Below are positions 18,153-30,509 of a stretch of 64,000 nt of DNA, in pieces. The position numbers were made by a program, and so were the translations under genes. Numbering within the stretch: position 1 is the first letter of the stretch; every line of letters starts with the position of its first letter. The DNA comes from Desulfovibrio sp. (GTDB lineage: Bacteria > Desulfobacterota > Desulfovibrionia > Desulfovibrionales > Desulfovibrionaceae): NCBI GenBank assembly GCA_017528345.1, contig JAFXOX010000046.1, positions 124,001 to 188,000 on the forward strand, written 5' to 3'. Below the pieces are notes generated by a model, which had not been told where the DNA came from, made no database searches, and saw only the letters and a program-made list of their open reading frames with translations.

Positions 18153-19274
18153 TTAACGGCCGATACCCATGGCGGCATACTGTTGCTTGAGACTGCGGAC
18201 CTTAGCCAGATAGTTGCGTGTTTCTTGACGTGGCAGTCTTGTCACAAGCCAAGTATAGACTTCTTCAGAAGAAAGTTCATTGATGCGTCTGGCAGCTTCC
18301 TGGGCTGTGGGGGCAAAGACGCGGATGACCCGACCTGGTCCCATATTATAGGCTGCCACAACACAGTATTCTCTGGCAAGGGCATCACGCACGCCTGAAA
18401 AATAGCGCTGCATGAGCATCTGTAAATAGGCTGTGCCGTAACGAATATTTGTTTCAGGATCAAAGAGATCGTGCTGAGCCAGACTTCCCCGAGTTCCGTA
18501 GAGAAAACGATGAACATCACTCTGTGCAGTATTGGGCAAAACCTGCATGAGCCCCACAGCACTTCTGGGACTGACGAGTGAGGTGTTAAAATTACTCTCA
18601 CTATAGATAATGGCATTGATGAGCATGGGATCCAGGCCTGAACGTCTGGCAAAGGTCTGCACAAGCCCCTGAAAAGCCCTGGCCCGCTCAAGACCATGGC
18701 CCCGAACGAGGTATCGTCTGAGCGGAGGTGCTGCTGCAAGCATAGGCGCATCAGCTTGAGGCAAGGGCGATCTGTGCAAGGCAAGGGGCGTATAGCCCAT
18801 GTGCAGCGTTCTGTTCTGCAGCCAGCTCAGTGGCTGCCCACTGGCATCGATCAGATCGGCATAGGTTTCAGGAAGTGCTGCAAAAAGCAGTGGTTGAGAA
18901 AAGCCGTCCAAGGTGAGTAGTGGCACAAGGCTCGTGGGTACGCTTTGATTGGCTCTATCGGCAATGCCCAACACGACGGCATCCGCGAGAAAGCGCACCG
19001 CTCCACTCTGAGTCTCGGCCCGTACAAGAAGACTGTCCGGCTCCCGGCTTGTCAGGACACAGGGACCTCGGAAAGCCCACTGTCTCTGGGCATCACCTTG
19101 AGATTGGATAGGCCTTGGCATATCTTCGCTTCGCAACCGTGCAACCATGGAGCTAGCAGGCCTGCGCAGACATGGGCCCTCATCTCTGGGCACAAAACCT
19201 GACAGCAGCAAAGCCCCGGTCAGCATGCCTGCCGCACTCAGAGCTATGGCACAAAGGGTGTGTCGTATCTTCAC
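18153..19274 (-). CDS. Lytic transglycosylase, SLT domain
   Basis: 373 residues from a GTG start preceded by GGGAG; this start gives a signal-anchor (HTLCAIALSAAGMLTGALLL) and avoids overlap with the divergent dus gene. The C-terminal 170 residues are an SLT domain: catalytic Glu in IIYSESNFNTSLVSP, then SAVGLMQVLPNTAQ and VAAYNMGPGRVIRVF. It would cleave peptidoglycan glycan strands to anhydromuramyl products at the cell envelope. The middle, roughly 40-200, is a family-poor region with no motif I recognise. It resembles MltC/Slt-type membrane-bound enzymes. Confidence 0.88.
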   Translation of the reverse strand: MKIRHTLCAIALSAAGMLTGALLLSGFVPRDEGPCLRRPASSMVARLRSEDMPRPIQSQGDAQRQWAFRGPCVLTSREPDSLLVRAETQSGAVRFLADAVVLGIADRANQSVPTSLVPLLTLDGFSQPLLFAALPETYADLIDASGQPLSWLQNRTLHMGYTPLALHRSPLPQADAPMLAAAPPLRRYLVRGHGLERARAFQGLVQTFARRSGLDPMLINAIIYSESNFNTSLVSPRSAVGLMQVLPNTAQSDVHRFLYGTRGSLAQHDLFDPETNIRYGTAYLQMLMQRYFSGVRDALAREYCVVAAYNMGPGRVIRVFAPTAQEAARRINELSSEEVYTWLVTRLPRQETRNYLAKVRSLKQQYAAMGIGR

Positions 19275-19372
19275 AAAAATTCTCCCTTCAGAACTTTTGT
19301 CCGCATGAACCTTGAAAATACTTAAGCAAAATCTTTGCCAGCTTGCAACAGGTCTGGCAATCAAAGGATCAC

Positions 19373-20362
19373 ATGGCAAAATTTCGACTTCCCCAGGCTC
19401 CTGCCTGCAACAAAATGCTGACATTCCGGGCTGACACTCCCTGGCTGGCCCCACTTGCAGGGTACAGTGACCTGCCCTTCCGTCTCCTTTGCCGCGAGTT
19501 TGGCGCATCTGTCACAACCACGGAAATGATTAGCGCCAAGGGCCTGTGCTATGAAAGTCCAGGGACCTTACCGCTTCTGCAGACCACTGAGCGTGATCAG
19601 CCGCTTGTGGTCCAGCTCTTCGGAGCTGAGCCTGAATTTCTGGGACAGGCCACTGCAGCACTCGTCCAGGCAGGCTATTGCTATTTTGATCTCAACATGG
19701 GCTGTTCCGTGCCCAAAGTCATGCGTCAGAAGGCCGGAGCTGCCCTTTTGGGCACACCGGATCTCGCACTTGCCTGTGCACGTGCTATGATCAAGGAAGC
19801 CGGTCCAGGACGCGTCGGCTGCAAACTGCGTCTTGGCCTCTCAGCCAGCAACAACTGCCTGCCAGACCTTGCCCTTCGTCTTGAAGAGGCAGGAGCTGCC
19901 TGGATTACCCTACATCCGCGTTATGCCGGCCAGCATTTCCAGGGAGAGGCCGACCACGCCTGGCTTACTCGCTTGGCTCAAACGCTGCATATTCCCCTCA
20001 TTGCTTCAGGCGATCTTTTGACAGCTCAGGCTGGACTGTCCTGCCTTGAAAAAACCAAGGTCTCCTGCGTCATGTACGCTCGTGGTGCCCTCAAAAATCC
20101 CGCTATTTTCGAAGATCACCTCCATTTGCAAAAGGGGCTTCCGAGCAAAGAACGCTCTCTCAGGGATCTGCTGCTACGTCATCTGAAGCTCGTGGAAGAC
20201 TACCCACCAAGTCCTCGCGATCAGACAGCCAGAATGCGCGGCATTCTTTCCTCCTATGTACGCGGCACACCTTGTGCCCGGGCCATGCGCATAGACTTTT
20301 GTCAGGCACGCACCTGGTCTGAGCTCTACACCATTGTGGACAGGTATCTCCTGGATTCTTAA
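19373..20362 (+). CDS. dus: tRNA-dihydrouridine synthase
   Basis: 329 residues. It reduces uridines in tRNA D-loops with FMN. The family pattern is complete: WLAPLAGYSDLPFRLLCREFGA, TEMISAKGL, FDLNMGCSVPKVMRQKAGAAL with the catalytic Cys at about 111, CKLRLGL, ITLHPRYAGQHFQGEADHAW and SGDLLTAQAG. The start follows AAAGGA. Assignment to DusA, B or C is not attempted; the sequence is nearest the DusB-like bacterial group. A weak A/T-rich end follows the stop. Confidence 0.93.
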   Translation: MAKFRLPQAPACNKMLTFRADTPWLAPLAGYSDLPFRLLCREFGASVTTTEMISAKGLCYESPGTLPLLQTTERDQPLVVQLFGAEPEFLGQATAALVQAGYCYFDLNMGCSVPKVMRQKAGAALLGTPDLALACARAMIKEAGPGRVGCKLRLGLSASNNCLPDLALRLEEAGAAWITLHPRYAGQHFQGEADHAWLTRLAQTLHIPLIASGDLLTAQAGLSCLEKTKVSCVMYARGALKNPAIFEDHLHLQKGLPSKERSLRDLLLRHLKLVEDYPPSPRDQTARMRGILSSYVRGTPCARAMRIDFCQARTWSELYTIVDRYLLDS

Positions 20363-20635
20363 TAAAAACTTTTTTTCACAAAGTCCGGAAAAAGCCTTTT
20401 TTTTGCCGTTCTTTCTCTAGACTGACTGACAGGAATCAAGTAGATTTACAGGACTTCTATCACTTTAGACCAAAACAGGATGCTTTACAGGTATCTACGT
20501 GGTGCGCATGGTCTACCCTACCCCCGTGCCGGTGTCTTTACGCCCGTGATGGAAGTGGCATCCCATACGTTTTCCAGACAATTCTGGAACTCTTTTTCAC
20601 ATGCTCCTTATTTAGCCACCAACCCCAATCTTTAG

Positions 20636-24211
<3,576 letters not shown>

Positions 24212-24220
24212 GACCTCTGT

Positions 24221-24259
24221 GCGTGCGCCGACTTTCGAGTTGGCGCACGCTTTTTTTTT
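24221..24259 (+). terminator. Rho-independent terminator after por
   Basis: GCGTGCGCCGAC (24221-24232) pairs with GTTGGCGCACGC (24239-24250) around TTTCGA, followed by nine Ts. It separates por from the pta leader. Confidence 0.92.
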
Positions 24260-24582
24260 CGCAAGACAGGCTGCAGAGGTATCCTTATTGATGCCTGCAG
24301 CCAAGGGAAGTGCTGTGCAGCTTACAAACAGCACACAGAAACGTTGTCAACCACCTCGCTATGCATGAAGAGGCCTGTATCAGCCCAATCATTGTCGTCG
24401 GTTGTTGACACGAAAGGTCAACACGATAGACCAGCCTCAATCCTTCGAGGACGATGTTAACGTAAGGTGAAAGACGGCCCTTGGAATGTTATTATCCGCT
24501 CCTGACGTGTATCTGCATCCCCCCAGAGCTTGTGGCAAAACGAGGTATATCGCTAGCTCTGCGTTAACTGCCCTTATGTAGC
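24260..24582 (+). other. Long non-coding region upstream of pta
   Basis: About 320 bases between the por terminator and the structured pta leader, without a supported gene. It should contain the pta promoter, which I cannot place with confidence. Small inverted repeats exist (for example ctgcagaggtat with tgcctgcag) but nothing dominant. Confidence 0.4.
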
Positions 24583-24690
24583 TTTCTGGGAACCACAGAT
24601 ACTGTCACCAGAAAAAAACACCTTTATTATTACGGAGGCAGCGTTTCCTCCCCGACATGTATGACGGGGCTCCACGCTGAATATTTGATG
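24583..24690 (+). promoter_or_regulatory. Structured leader element of pta, copy 1 of a three-copy RNA motif
   Basis: P1: TTTCTGG (24583-24589) pairs with CCAGAAA (24608-24614). Then an ACCTTT/TTAT linker and the Shine-Dalgarno GGAGG (24634-24638). P2: CAGCGT (24639-24644) pairs with ACGCTG (24674-24679) and encloses P3: CCCCG (24650-24654) with CGGGG (24665-24669), 10-base loop. AATATTTG then leads to the ATG at 24688. GGAGG could alternatively pair with CCTCC (24647-24651), which overlaps P3. With P2 formed, the Shine-Dalgarno and ATG come to normal spacing; in linear RNA they are about 50 bases apart. The element recurs before ackA and the ccm TPR gene. Confidence 0.75.
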
Positions 24691-26277
24691 AAAAGCAATT
24701 CTCTCACTCTGCTCGGCAATGTTTCACAAGCGACCATATCTTCTCTGATCCCGAGATTCTGCGATCTGGCCAAAGCCGCCAAGAAAAAGGCAGCTCTGCT
24801 TGCCTGCTGCGACGAGGCCATGGCCAAAAATGTCGCAGCCAAAGCGCAGGATCTCGCCAAATGTGAAGTTGTCTCCAAGGCCAACGCCAAAAAACAGTTT
24901 GCAGCCCTGGCAGATGCCGGAACCTTTGTTCTGGTGCTCGGTCAGACTGGCGAGGCCAACCTTGCCGAAGACGCAGCCCTGGCTGCAGAGTTGGGTTCAC
25001 CAGCGCTTCTGCTCTGCGAGGGCCTGACGGATTATACAGCGATCAAAAATGGTCTTGCCCAGGCACAGACCTGCCTGGCTCAGGCCGGATGCTATCCCTT
25101 CGCCACCATGCTCTTTGGCGTCTGCCTCGCTAAAAGCGAAGAAAATGCCTTGAATGCCAATTTCATGGTTAATGGTGAATCTCCTGTCTTCTTCTTTGAA
25201 GACAGTAATGTCACGGCCGATCGTTTTGCCCATGCGGTGGATCTGGCCAACCTGCAGAGCCGTCTGCTTGATAGTGCAGATCTTCCCATGGCTCCGGAAC
25301 TCTTCCAGCTTGAACTCAACAGTAAAGCCCGCAAGGCCAAACAGCGTATCGTGCTGGCCGAAGGCCTGGAAGACCGTATCCTGAAAGCCACTGACGTTCT
25401 GCTCAAGGGCGAAATCGCGGATATTGTCCTTCTCGGCAAGGCCGACGAGATTCAGAAAAAAGCCAAGGCACTTGGCCTTGACATTGCCAAAGCAACAGTC
25501 ATTGATCCCGCAAATTCCGATAAATTTGCCGATTACGCCAATACCTACTATGAGCTGCGTAAGAAAAAAGGTGTCACTGAAGAAGATGCCAAAAAGACCA
25601 TGCTCGACGCCACAGTCTATGGCACGATGATGGTGAAAAAAGGTGACGCCGACGGCATGGTCAGCGGAGCCGTGAATACCACAGCGCACACTATTCGCCC
25701 CGCTCTGCAGTTCATCAAGACCAAACCGGGTTTTTCCGTGGTTTCCTCATGCTTCCTGATGTGCCTCAAGGATCGCGTGCTTGTCTTTGGTGACTGTGCC
25801 GTGAATCCTAACCCCACAGCTGAACAGCTTGCGGAAATCGCCGTAACCACAGCTCAGACGGCTATGGCTTTCGGCATCGAACCTCGTGTTGCCATGATTT
25901 CCTATTCCTCAGGCAATTCCGGCAAGGGTCCTGACGTGGATCTCGTTATCGAAGCAACCAAACTTGCTAAGGAAAAAGATCCCAGCTTGCTCATTGATGG
26001 TCCTCTGCAGTATGATGCGGCTATTGACCCTGTTGTTGCCAAAACCAAGATGCCCAATAGCCCTGTAGCCGGTCAGGCAACGGTCTTTATCTTCCCCAGC
26101 CTGACCACTGGCAATACCGCCTATAAGGCCGTTCAGAGGGCCTGCGACTGCATTGCTATTGGTCCGGTGCTACAGGGTCTAAACAAGCCTGTGAATGACC
26201 TCTCGCGCGGCTGCCTTGTCCCTGATATCGTCAATACCGTCGCCATCACGGCCATTCAGGCTGCAAGCGAAAAATAA
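24688..26277 (+). CDS. pta: Phosphate acetyltransferase
   Basis: 529 residues. It converts acetyl-CoA and phosphate to acetyl phosphate, feeding AckA. The C-terminal 330 residues are the PTA_PTB domain: [71 protein letters not shown] and [19 protein letters not shown]. The N-terminal 200 residues are shorter than in enteric Pta and lack a visible P-loop. The ATG chosen is at the end of the structured leader; in-frame upstream codons lie inside the leader hairpins. An 84-base gap with a second copy of the leader separates it from ackA. Confidence 0.95.
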   Translation: MKSNSLTLLGNVSQATISSLIPRFCDLAKAAKKKAALLACCDEAMAKNVAAKAQDLAKCEVVSKANAKKQFAALADAGTFVLVLGQTGEANLAEDAALAAELGSPALLLCEGLTDYTAIKNGLAQAQTCLAQAGCYPFATMLFGVCLAKSEENALNANFMVNGESPVFFFEDSNVTADRFAHAVDLANLQSRLLDSADLPMAPELFQLELNSKARKAKQRIVLAEGLEDRILKATDVLLKGEIADIVLLGKADEIQKKAKALGLDIAKATVIDPANSDKFADYANTYYELRKKKGVTEEDAKKTMLDATVYGTMMVKKGDADGMVSGAVNTTAHTIRPALQFIKTKPGFSVVSSCFLMCLKDRVLVFGDCAVNPNPTAEQLAEIAVTTAQTAMAFGIEPRVAMISYSSGNSGKGPDVDLVIEATKLAKEKDPSLLIDGPLQYDAAIDPVVAKTKMPNSPVAGQATVFIFPSLTTGNTAYKAVQRACDCIAIGPVLQGLNKPVNDLSRGCLVPDIVNTVAITAIQAASEK

Positions 26278-26314
26278 GCAATATCGCATAACACCCTACG
26301 TCCATGCAGAAAAA

Positions 26315-26364
26315 GGAGGCAGCGCATCTCAGTTTTGTCTGAAAAGAGCGCTGAATATTGGATG
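26315..26364 (+). promoter_or_regulatory. Structured leader element of ackA, copy 2 of the RNA motif
   Basis: GGAGG (26315-26319) followed by CAGCG (26320-26324), which pairs with CGCTG (26349-26353); inside, TCAG (26329-26332) pairs with CTGA (26339-26342). AATATTGG leads to the ATG at 26362. The frame of the motif is conserved with the pta copy, but the inner hairpin differs in sequence and the P1 helix is not evident. The region lies within the pta-ackA intergenic gap. Confidence 0.65.
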
Positions 26365-27588
26365 AAAATACTTGTGCTTAATGCAGGCTCATCTTCCTGC
26401 AAATACAAACTCTATGAAATGACCGATCAGAGCGTGCTCTGTTCTGGTCTTGTGGAACGCATCGGCGATCCCAAAACTGGCTGTCTGACCCACAAGATTG
26501 CCCCTGATACGGACAAGGAAGAAAAAATTGTCCAGGAATCGGTCTTTCCCAATCACAACGAGGCCATCCGCCAGGTAATCAATCTGATCACTGACCCCAA
26601 AAAAGGCGTGATCAAAGACCTCAAGGAAATTGCAGTTATTGGCCATCGCGTCCTTCATGGCGGTTACTACCAGACTGAGCCCGCTCTGGTCGATGAGGCA
26701 ACCAAAAAGACCATCCGAGACGCCTTCCCCCTTGGCCCTCTGCACAATCCCGCCAACCTTACGGGCATTGAAGTGGCAGAGCAGCTCTTTCCCGGCGTAC
26801 CCAATGTTGCGGTCTTCGATACAGCCTTTGGCATGAAAATGCCGCGCGAAGCCTATACCTACGCGCTGCCTCAGGATCTCTGCAAAGAGCTGCAAATCCG
26901 CCGCTACGGCTTCCACGGCACAAGCCATACCTACCTTGTGAACCGCGGCGCCGCCTTCATGAAAAAACCGCTCAAGGATTTCAACTGCATTACCCTGCAC
27001 CTGGGTAACGGTTCCTCTCTGGGCTGCGTGAAAAATGGTCAGTGCATTGATACCAGCATGGGCATCACGCCGCTGGAAGGACTGATCATGGGAACCCGCT
27101 GCGGGAGCATTGACCCGGCCATTGTCCCCTATATCATCAAGCAGAAAGGCTGGTCCGCCGATGAGGTGGATACGCTGATGAACAAAAAGTCCGGTCTGCT
27201 TGGCTTATGTGGAAAAACAGACCTGCGTGACATCCATAAGCTGGCCGATCAAGAGCATGATGAAAACGCGCTTCTTGCCCGCCGCATGCTCATCCGCTCC
27301 ATCAAAAAGACTCTTGGAGCCTTCTTCTTCCTGCTTGAAGGCAAGGTGGACGCTTTAATCTTCAGCGCCGGTATTGGCGAAAACGATGCTCTGGTGCGTG
27401 CCGGTGTTGTGGAAGGTCTGGAGTCTCTGGGCATTTGCCTGGATGCAGAGAAAAATGCTACGCGCAGCGGCGATGAACGTGAAATATCCAGTAAAGACTC
27501 GAAAATCAAAATTCTCGTTCTGCCAACCAATGAAGAGCTACAAATAGCACTGACCTCGCAGGAAGTGCTCGCCAAAAGCAAAGCCTAG
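26362..27588 (+). CDS. ackA: Acetate kinase
   Basis: 408 residues, standard length. It transfers phosphate from acetyl phosphate to ADP, giving acetate and ATP by substrate-level phosphorylation. Family signatures: MKILVLNAGSSSCKYKLYEM at the N-terminus, IGHRVLHGG, VFDTAFG, YGFHGTSHTYL, LHLGNGSSL, DTSMGITPLEGLIMGTR and FSAGIGENDALVR. The ATG lies at the end of the structured leader; a TTG 27 bases upstream is in frame but inside the hairpin. It is the last gene before a strong terminator. Confidence 0.97.
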   Translation: MKILVLNAGSSSCKYKLYEMTDQSVLCSGLVERIGDPKTGCLTHKIAPDTDKEEKIVQESVFPNHNEAIRQVINLITDPKKGVIKDLKEIAVIGHRVLHGGYYQTEPALVDEATKKTIRDAFPLGPLHNPANLTGIEVAEQLFPGVPNVAVFDTAFGMKMPREAYTYALPQDLCKELQIRRYGFHGTSHTYLVNRGAAFMKKPLKDFNCITLHLGNGSSLGCVKNGQCIDTSMGITPLEGLIMGTRCGSIDPAIVPYIIKQKGWSADEVDTLMNKKSGLLGLCGKTDLRDIHKLADQEHDENALLARRMLIRSIKKTLGAFFFLLEGKVDALIFSAGIGENDALVRAGVVEGLESLGICLDAEKNATRSGDEREISSKDSKIKILVLPTNEELQIALTSQEVLAKSKA

Positions 27589-27610
27589 CGTGCTAGGTGT
27601 TTGACATTGT

Positions 27611-27643
27611 GGAGGGAGGGTAAACTCCCTCCCTTTTTTTTCG
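27611..27643 (+). terminator. Rho-independent terminator after ackA
   Basis: GGAGGGAG (27611-27618) pairs with CTCCCTCC (27625-27632), followed by a run of Ts. It ends the pta-ackA transcript, so cstA probably has its own promoter or depends on read-through. Confidence 0.88.
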
Positions 27644-27662
27644 TTTTACAAGGGGTTTTCCC

Positions 27663-29207
27663 ATGGGAATCAGCTACTTTCTTGCGGCCCTTCTGCTCCT
27701 TTTGCTTGGTTATGCCGTCTATGGTCTTGTGGTTGAAAAAGTCTTTGGCATTGAGCCCTCACGCCAAACTCCCGTGTACAGCAAGGCCGACGGCATAGAC
27801 TATGTCCCGCTTGCCCCCTATAAGATTTTCTTTATCCAACTGTTGAACATAGCTGGGCTCGGGCCAGTCTTTGGCCCGATTCTTGGGGCGCTCTACGGAC
27901 CTTCGGCTCTGCTCTGGGTGGTTGTCGGCTCTATTTTTGCGGGAGCCGTACATGATTTTCTGTCTGGAGCCATGAGTCTGCGCTACGGTGGAGTTTCCTA
28001 CCCAGAAGTGATTGGCCGCAATCTCGGGCCCTATGTACGCTGGTTCCTTTTGCTTTTTACCATCTGGTTCATGATTCTGGTCGGAGCGGTCTTCGTCAAC
28101 GGTCCGGCCGGTCTTCTCGCCTTTAAAACGCACAATCTTCTCTCTGACAGCCAAAGTTACCGTCAGTTGCTAGTATCGCTTGGGCAATATCCGCTTTTTG
28201 CAGCGTTTGTCGACAATGGATCGTTCAACGCCCTCAAGTTCCTCACCGTCTGCTTTTCAATACTCATTTTCATCTACTATTTTCTCGCAACCATCCTGCC
28301 CATCGACAAAATTATCGGCCGCGTCTACCCGCTTTTTGCCATTCTCCTCATCTTCATGGCCCTGGGTCTCTTCATCGCCCTCATTGTCAATGACAACTAC
28401 ACCGTGCTACCGGGCATTGCCTTCAAGGACTTTTTCACCAATATGCATCCGCAGGGCCTTCCCCTCTGGCCCATGCTCTTTGTGACCGTTGCCTGTGGTG
28501 CCATCTCAGGCTTCCACGCCACCCAGTCGCCCATGATGGCCCGCTGCATGCAGTCTGAAAAACAGGCTCGTCCCATGTTTTACGGAGTGATGATCGCCGA
28601 AGGCGTCATAGCCCTCATCTGGGTCACCATTGGTCTTTCCTTTTACGGCGGAGACCCGCAAGCGCTGCTTGCTGCCGGCAAACCTGCCGTAGTCGTCTCC
28701 CAGGCTTCAGAAGGGCTGCTCGGCGGTGTTGTTGGCGGGACACTGGTTTTTCTTGGGGTTGTCATTCTGCCCATTTCCACAGGTGATACGGCCTTCCGCA
28801 CAGGCCGACTGATTTTGGCCGACATGCTTGAGTGGAATCAGAACAGACTCAAACACCGCATTATCCTGGCCATTCCTGTCTTCCTGCTTGGCATCTACTT
28901 TGCGACCGGTGAATTCACTCAGATCTGGATGGCTTTTGGCTGGACCAATCAAACCCTTGCCTGTGTCACACTCTGGGCTTGTGCCGTCTGGCTCAGACGT
29001 CGCCATCGCTGTTTTTATGTGGCACTTCTGCCGGCACTTTTTATGACCACTGTCTGCGCAAGCTACCTTTTTGCCTACAATAAATTTCCCTTTGCCTGGC
29101 CTATGCCGCAAGCAACGATCACAGGCGTATTGATCACCCTCTTCTGTCTCGTGCTCTTTCTCTGGCGTGGAAAAAAGATGCCTCAGGGCGATGAAAGCAC
29201 CTTCTAA
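27663..29207 (+). CDS. cstA: Carbon starvation protein A family transporter (CstA/BtsT type)
   Basis: 514 residues with about 13-14 hydrophobic segments, in the inner membrane. The family signature is strong: YGLVVEKVFGIEPSRQTP, DGIDYVPLAPYKIFFIQLLN and AGLGPVFGPILGALYGPSALLW, FHATQSPMMARC in the middle. Characterised members import pyruvate (BtsT) or peptides (CstA). Placement right after por-pta-ackA favours pyruvate uptake here; this is inference from context. The start follows AAGGGG. It is shorter than E. coli CstA (about 700 residues), as in the compact family group. Confidence 0.9.
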   Translation: MGISYFLAALLLLLLGYAVYGLVVEKVFGIEPSRQTPVYSKADGIDYVPLAPYKIFFIQLLNIAGLGPVFGPILGALYGPSALLWVVVGSIFAGAVHDFLSGAMSLRYGGVSYPEVIGRNLGPYVRWFLLLFTIWFMILVGAVFVNGPAGLLAFKTHNLLSDSQSYRQLLVSLGQYPLFAAFVDNGSFNALKFLTVCFSILIFIYYFLATILPIDKIIGRVYPLFAILLIFMALGLFIALIVNDNYTVLPGIAFKDFFTNMHPQGLPLWPMLFVTVACGAISGFHATQSPMMARCMQSEKQARPMFYGVMIAEGVIALIWVTIGLSFYGGDPQALLAAGKPAVVVSQASEGLLGGVVGGTLVFLGVVILPISTGDTAFRTGRLILADMLEWNQNRLKHRIILAIPVFLLGIYFATGEFTQIWMAFGWTNQTLACVTLWACAVWLRRRHRCFYVALLPALFMTTVCASYLFAYNKFPFAWPMPQATITGVLITLFCLVLFLWRGKKMPQGDESTF

Positions 29208-29245
29208 GAGTACCGATCTCCCGAAAGCCACACACATCAAAGCAA

Positions 29246-29267
29246 AAGCCCCGCTTCTGCGGGGCTT
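29246..29267. terminator. Terminator hairpin between cstA and the PFK-2-like gene
   Basis: AAGCCCCGC (29246-29254) pairs with GCGGGGCTT (29259-29267) over loop TTCT. Converging genes end on both sides; the T-runs are weak in both directions. Confidence 0.7.
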
Positions 29268-29287
29268 AAGCGTTTCTGCAGTCGTCT

Positions 29288-30496
29288 TCACTGACTATAA
29301 GGAATACGTTCAAAAACTTTGCGTCTTAGGGTTACGCTGATGTGATAGTATTCATTCTGAGGAATGAAGATGTACGGGATATCCGCTTCGCGGCAGCGCA
29401 GAAAAAGGGAGAGCAGCACTCTATTGATGGCCTGATGGCCAATGATCAGAATCGAACTGTCGCCTGCCAGAAAAAGGGCTCTGCGCAGACCACTTTTGAC
29501 ACGCTCATTGAGCATGGCATAACTCTCGCCATTGGGGTAGCAATAGCCGTATTTATCGGCATTGCGACCTTCCGAGACGTGGGGCATTGTCTCACGAATG
29601 TCGCAGTAGCGCATCCCTTCACAGTCGCCGGCCCACAATTCATCAAATTCTGGCATGGCGAGTGTATGGACATTGGGTCGATCTCTGAGCACAGGCGCTG
29701 CTGTCTCATGAGATCTGCGTCGTGTGGAAGTAAAAACCCAGTCGATGCGCTTGGAGCGAAAATGTTCGGCCAAGGCATTGGCCTGGGCACGCCCCTTGTC
29801 AGTCAGAAGAGGATCTCCGCCAATTCGGCCTTGGACGTTGAACTCCGTCTGCCCGTGTCTGGCCAGATAGAGATTAGAAGCGGGCACATCCACGAGAATT
29901 TGACGAATAGCAGGATAAAACGGACTGCCCTCAAGGGCATGCTCCTCAAGAATTCTGTTGGCCGTGGAATCCACGCGCAGCCAGTACTTTTCCGAAGACA
30001 GAGGCACATAGATGGACTCATAGTAGCGGATACGCTTCAAAAAGCTTGCAAGTGCCTCCTCCTGCGTATAGCTAGCAAATTCCGGTAATGCGGTTTTGCG
30101 CCGAATGCAGATATCCTGCAACATGGCATCTTCATTGACGCATTCCACAAAGAGCACAGGATGATCTGTCAGCATCGTCTCAATGAGCTGCCTGCGTTCA
30201 CGGCTCGCATTGGTAGCATCGAGGACAGCCACAGCGCCGTCACTGTCAAGCCAGCCCTGTGCCCTCTTGATATTGCGCATGGCAATCTGCTCGCGCATAC
30301 GCTTATGCTCGAGATCCCTAGGATCATAGAAATCGGCATCTGTCGAGTCAGAACCATAGAGAGTACGCCTAAGCTCGCCATTATTGAAAATGCGCGCACG
30401 CACCCCCTCTTCCTTCAGCCCCTGACAAATGCGCCGGGCCAGAGTGGACTTGCCGCGTGCCGGCAGACCGACCATAACGACGTAGAGCTTTTGCAC
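29288..30496 (-). CDS. Bifunctional 6-phosphofructo-2-kinase/fructose-2,6-bisphosphatase homologue
   Basis: 402 residues from a GTG start after GGGGGA, 13 bases downstream of lepB. The N-terminal half has the P-loop VMVGLPARGKSTLARRI (7-23), FNNGELRRTLYG and DATNASRERRQLI, which track eukaryotic PFKFB kinase motifs. The C-terminal half is a histidine phosphatase: LYLARHGQTEFN, GRIGGDPLLTDKG, EFDELWAGDCEGM, DKYGYCYPNGESY and IIGHQAINRVL, again as in PFKFB. The expected reactions are synthesis and hydrolysis of fructose 2,6-bisphosphate; whether the bacterial protein does this is unproven. A long upstream in-frame extension overlaps lepB and is rejected. Confidence 0.85.
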   Translation of the reverse strand: MQKLYVVMVGLPARGKSTLARRICQGLKEEGVRARIFNNGELRRTLYGSDSTDADFYDPRDLEHKRMREQIAMRNIKRAQGWLDSDGAVAVLDATNASRERRQLIETMLTDHPVLFVECVNEDAMLQDICIRRKTALPEFASYTQEEALASFLKRIRYYESIYVPLSSEKYWLRVDSTANRILEEHALEGSPFYPAIRQILVDVPASNLYLARHGQTEFNVQGRIGGDPLLTDKGRAQANALAEHFRSKRIDWVFTSTRRRSHETAAPVLRDRPNVHTLAMPEFDELWAGDCEGMRYCDIRETMPHVSEGRNADKYGYCYPNGESYAMLNERVKSGLRRALFLAGDSSILIIGHQAINRVLLSLFLRCREADIPYIFIPQNEYYHISVTLRRKVFERIPYSQ

Positions 30497-30509
30497 GATT
30501 CCCCCAAAA

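Noticed and set aside
24661..24687. In-frame upstream start codons for pta (and a similar TTG at 26335 for ackA)
   Set aside because: They lie inside the conserved leader hairpins, and translation from them is broken by a stop in the third copy of the element.
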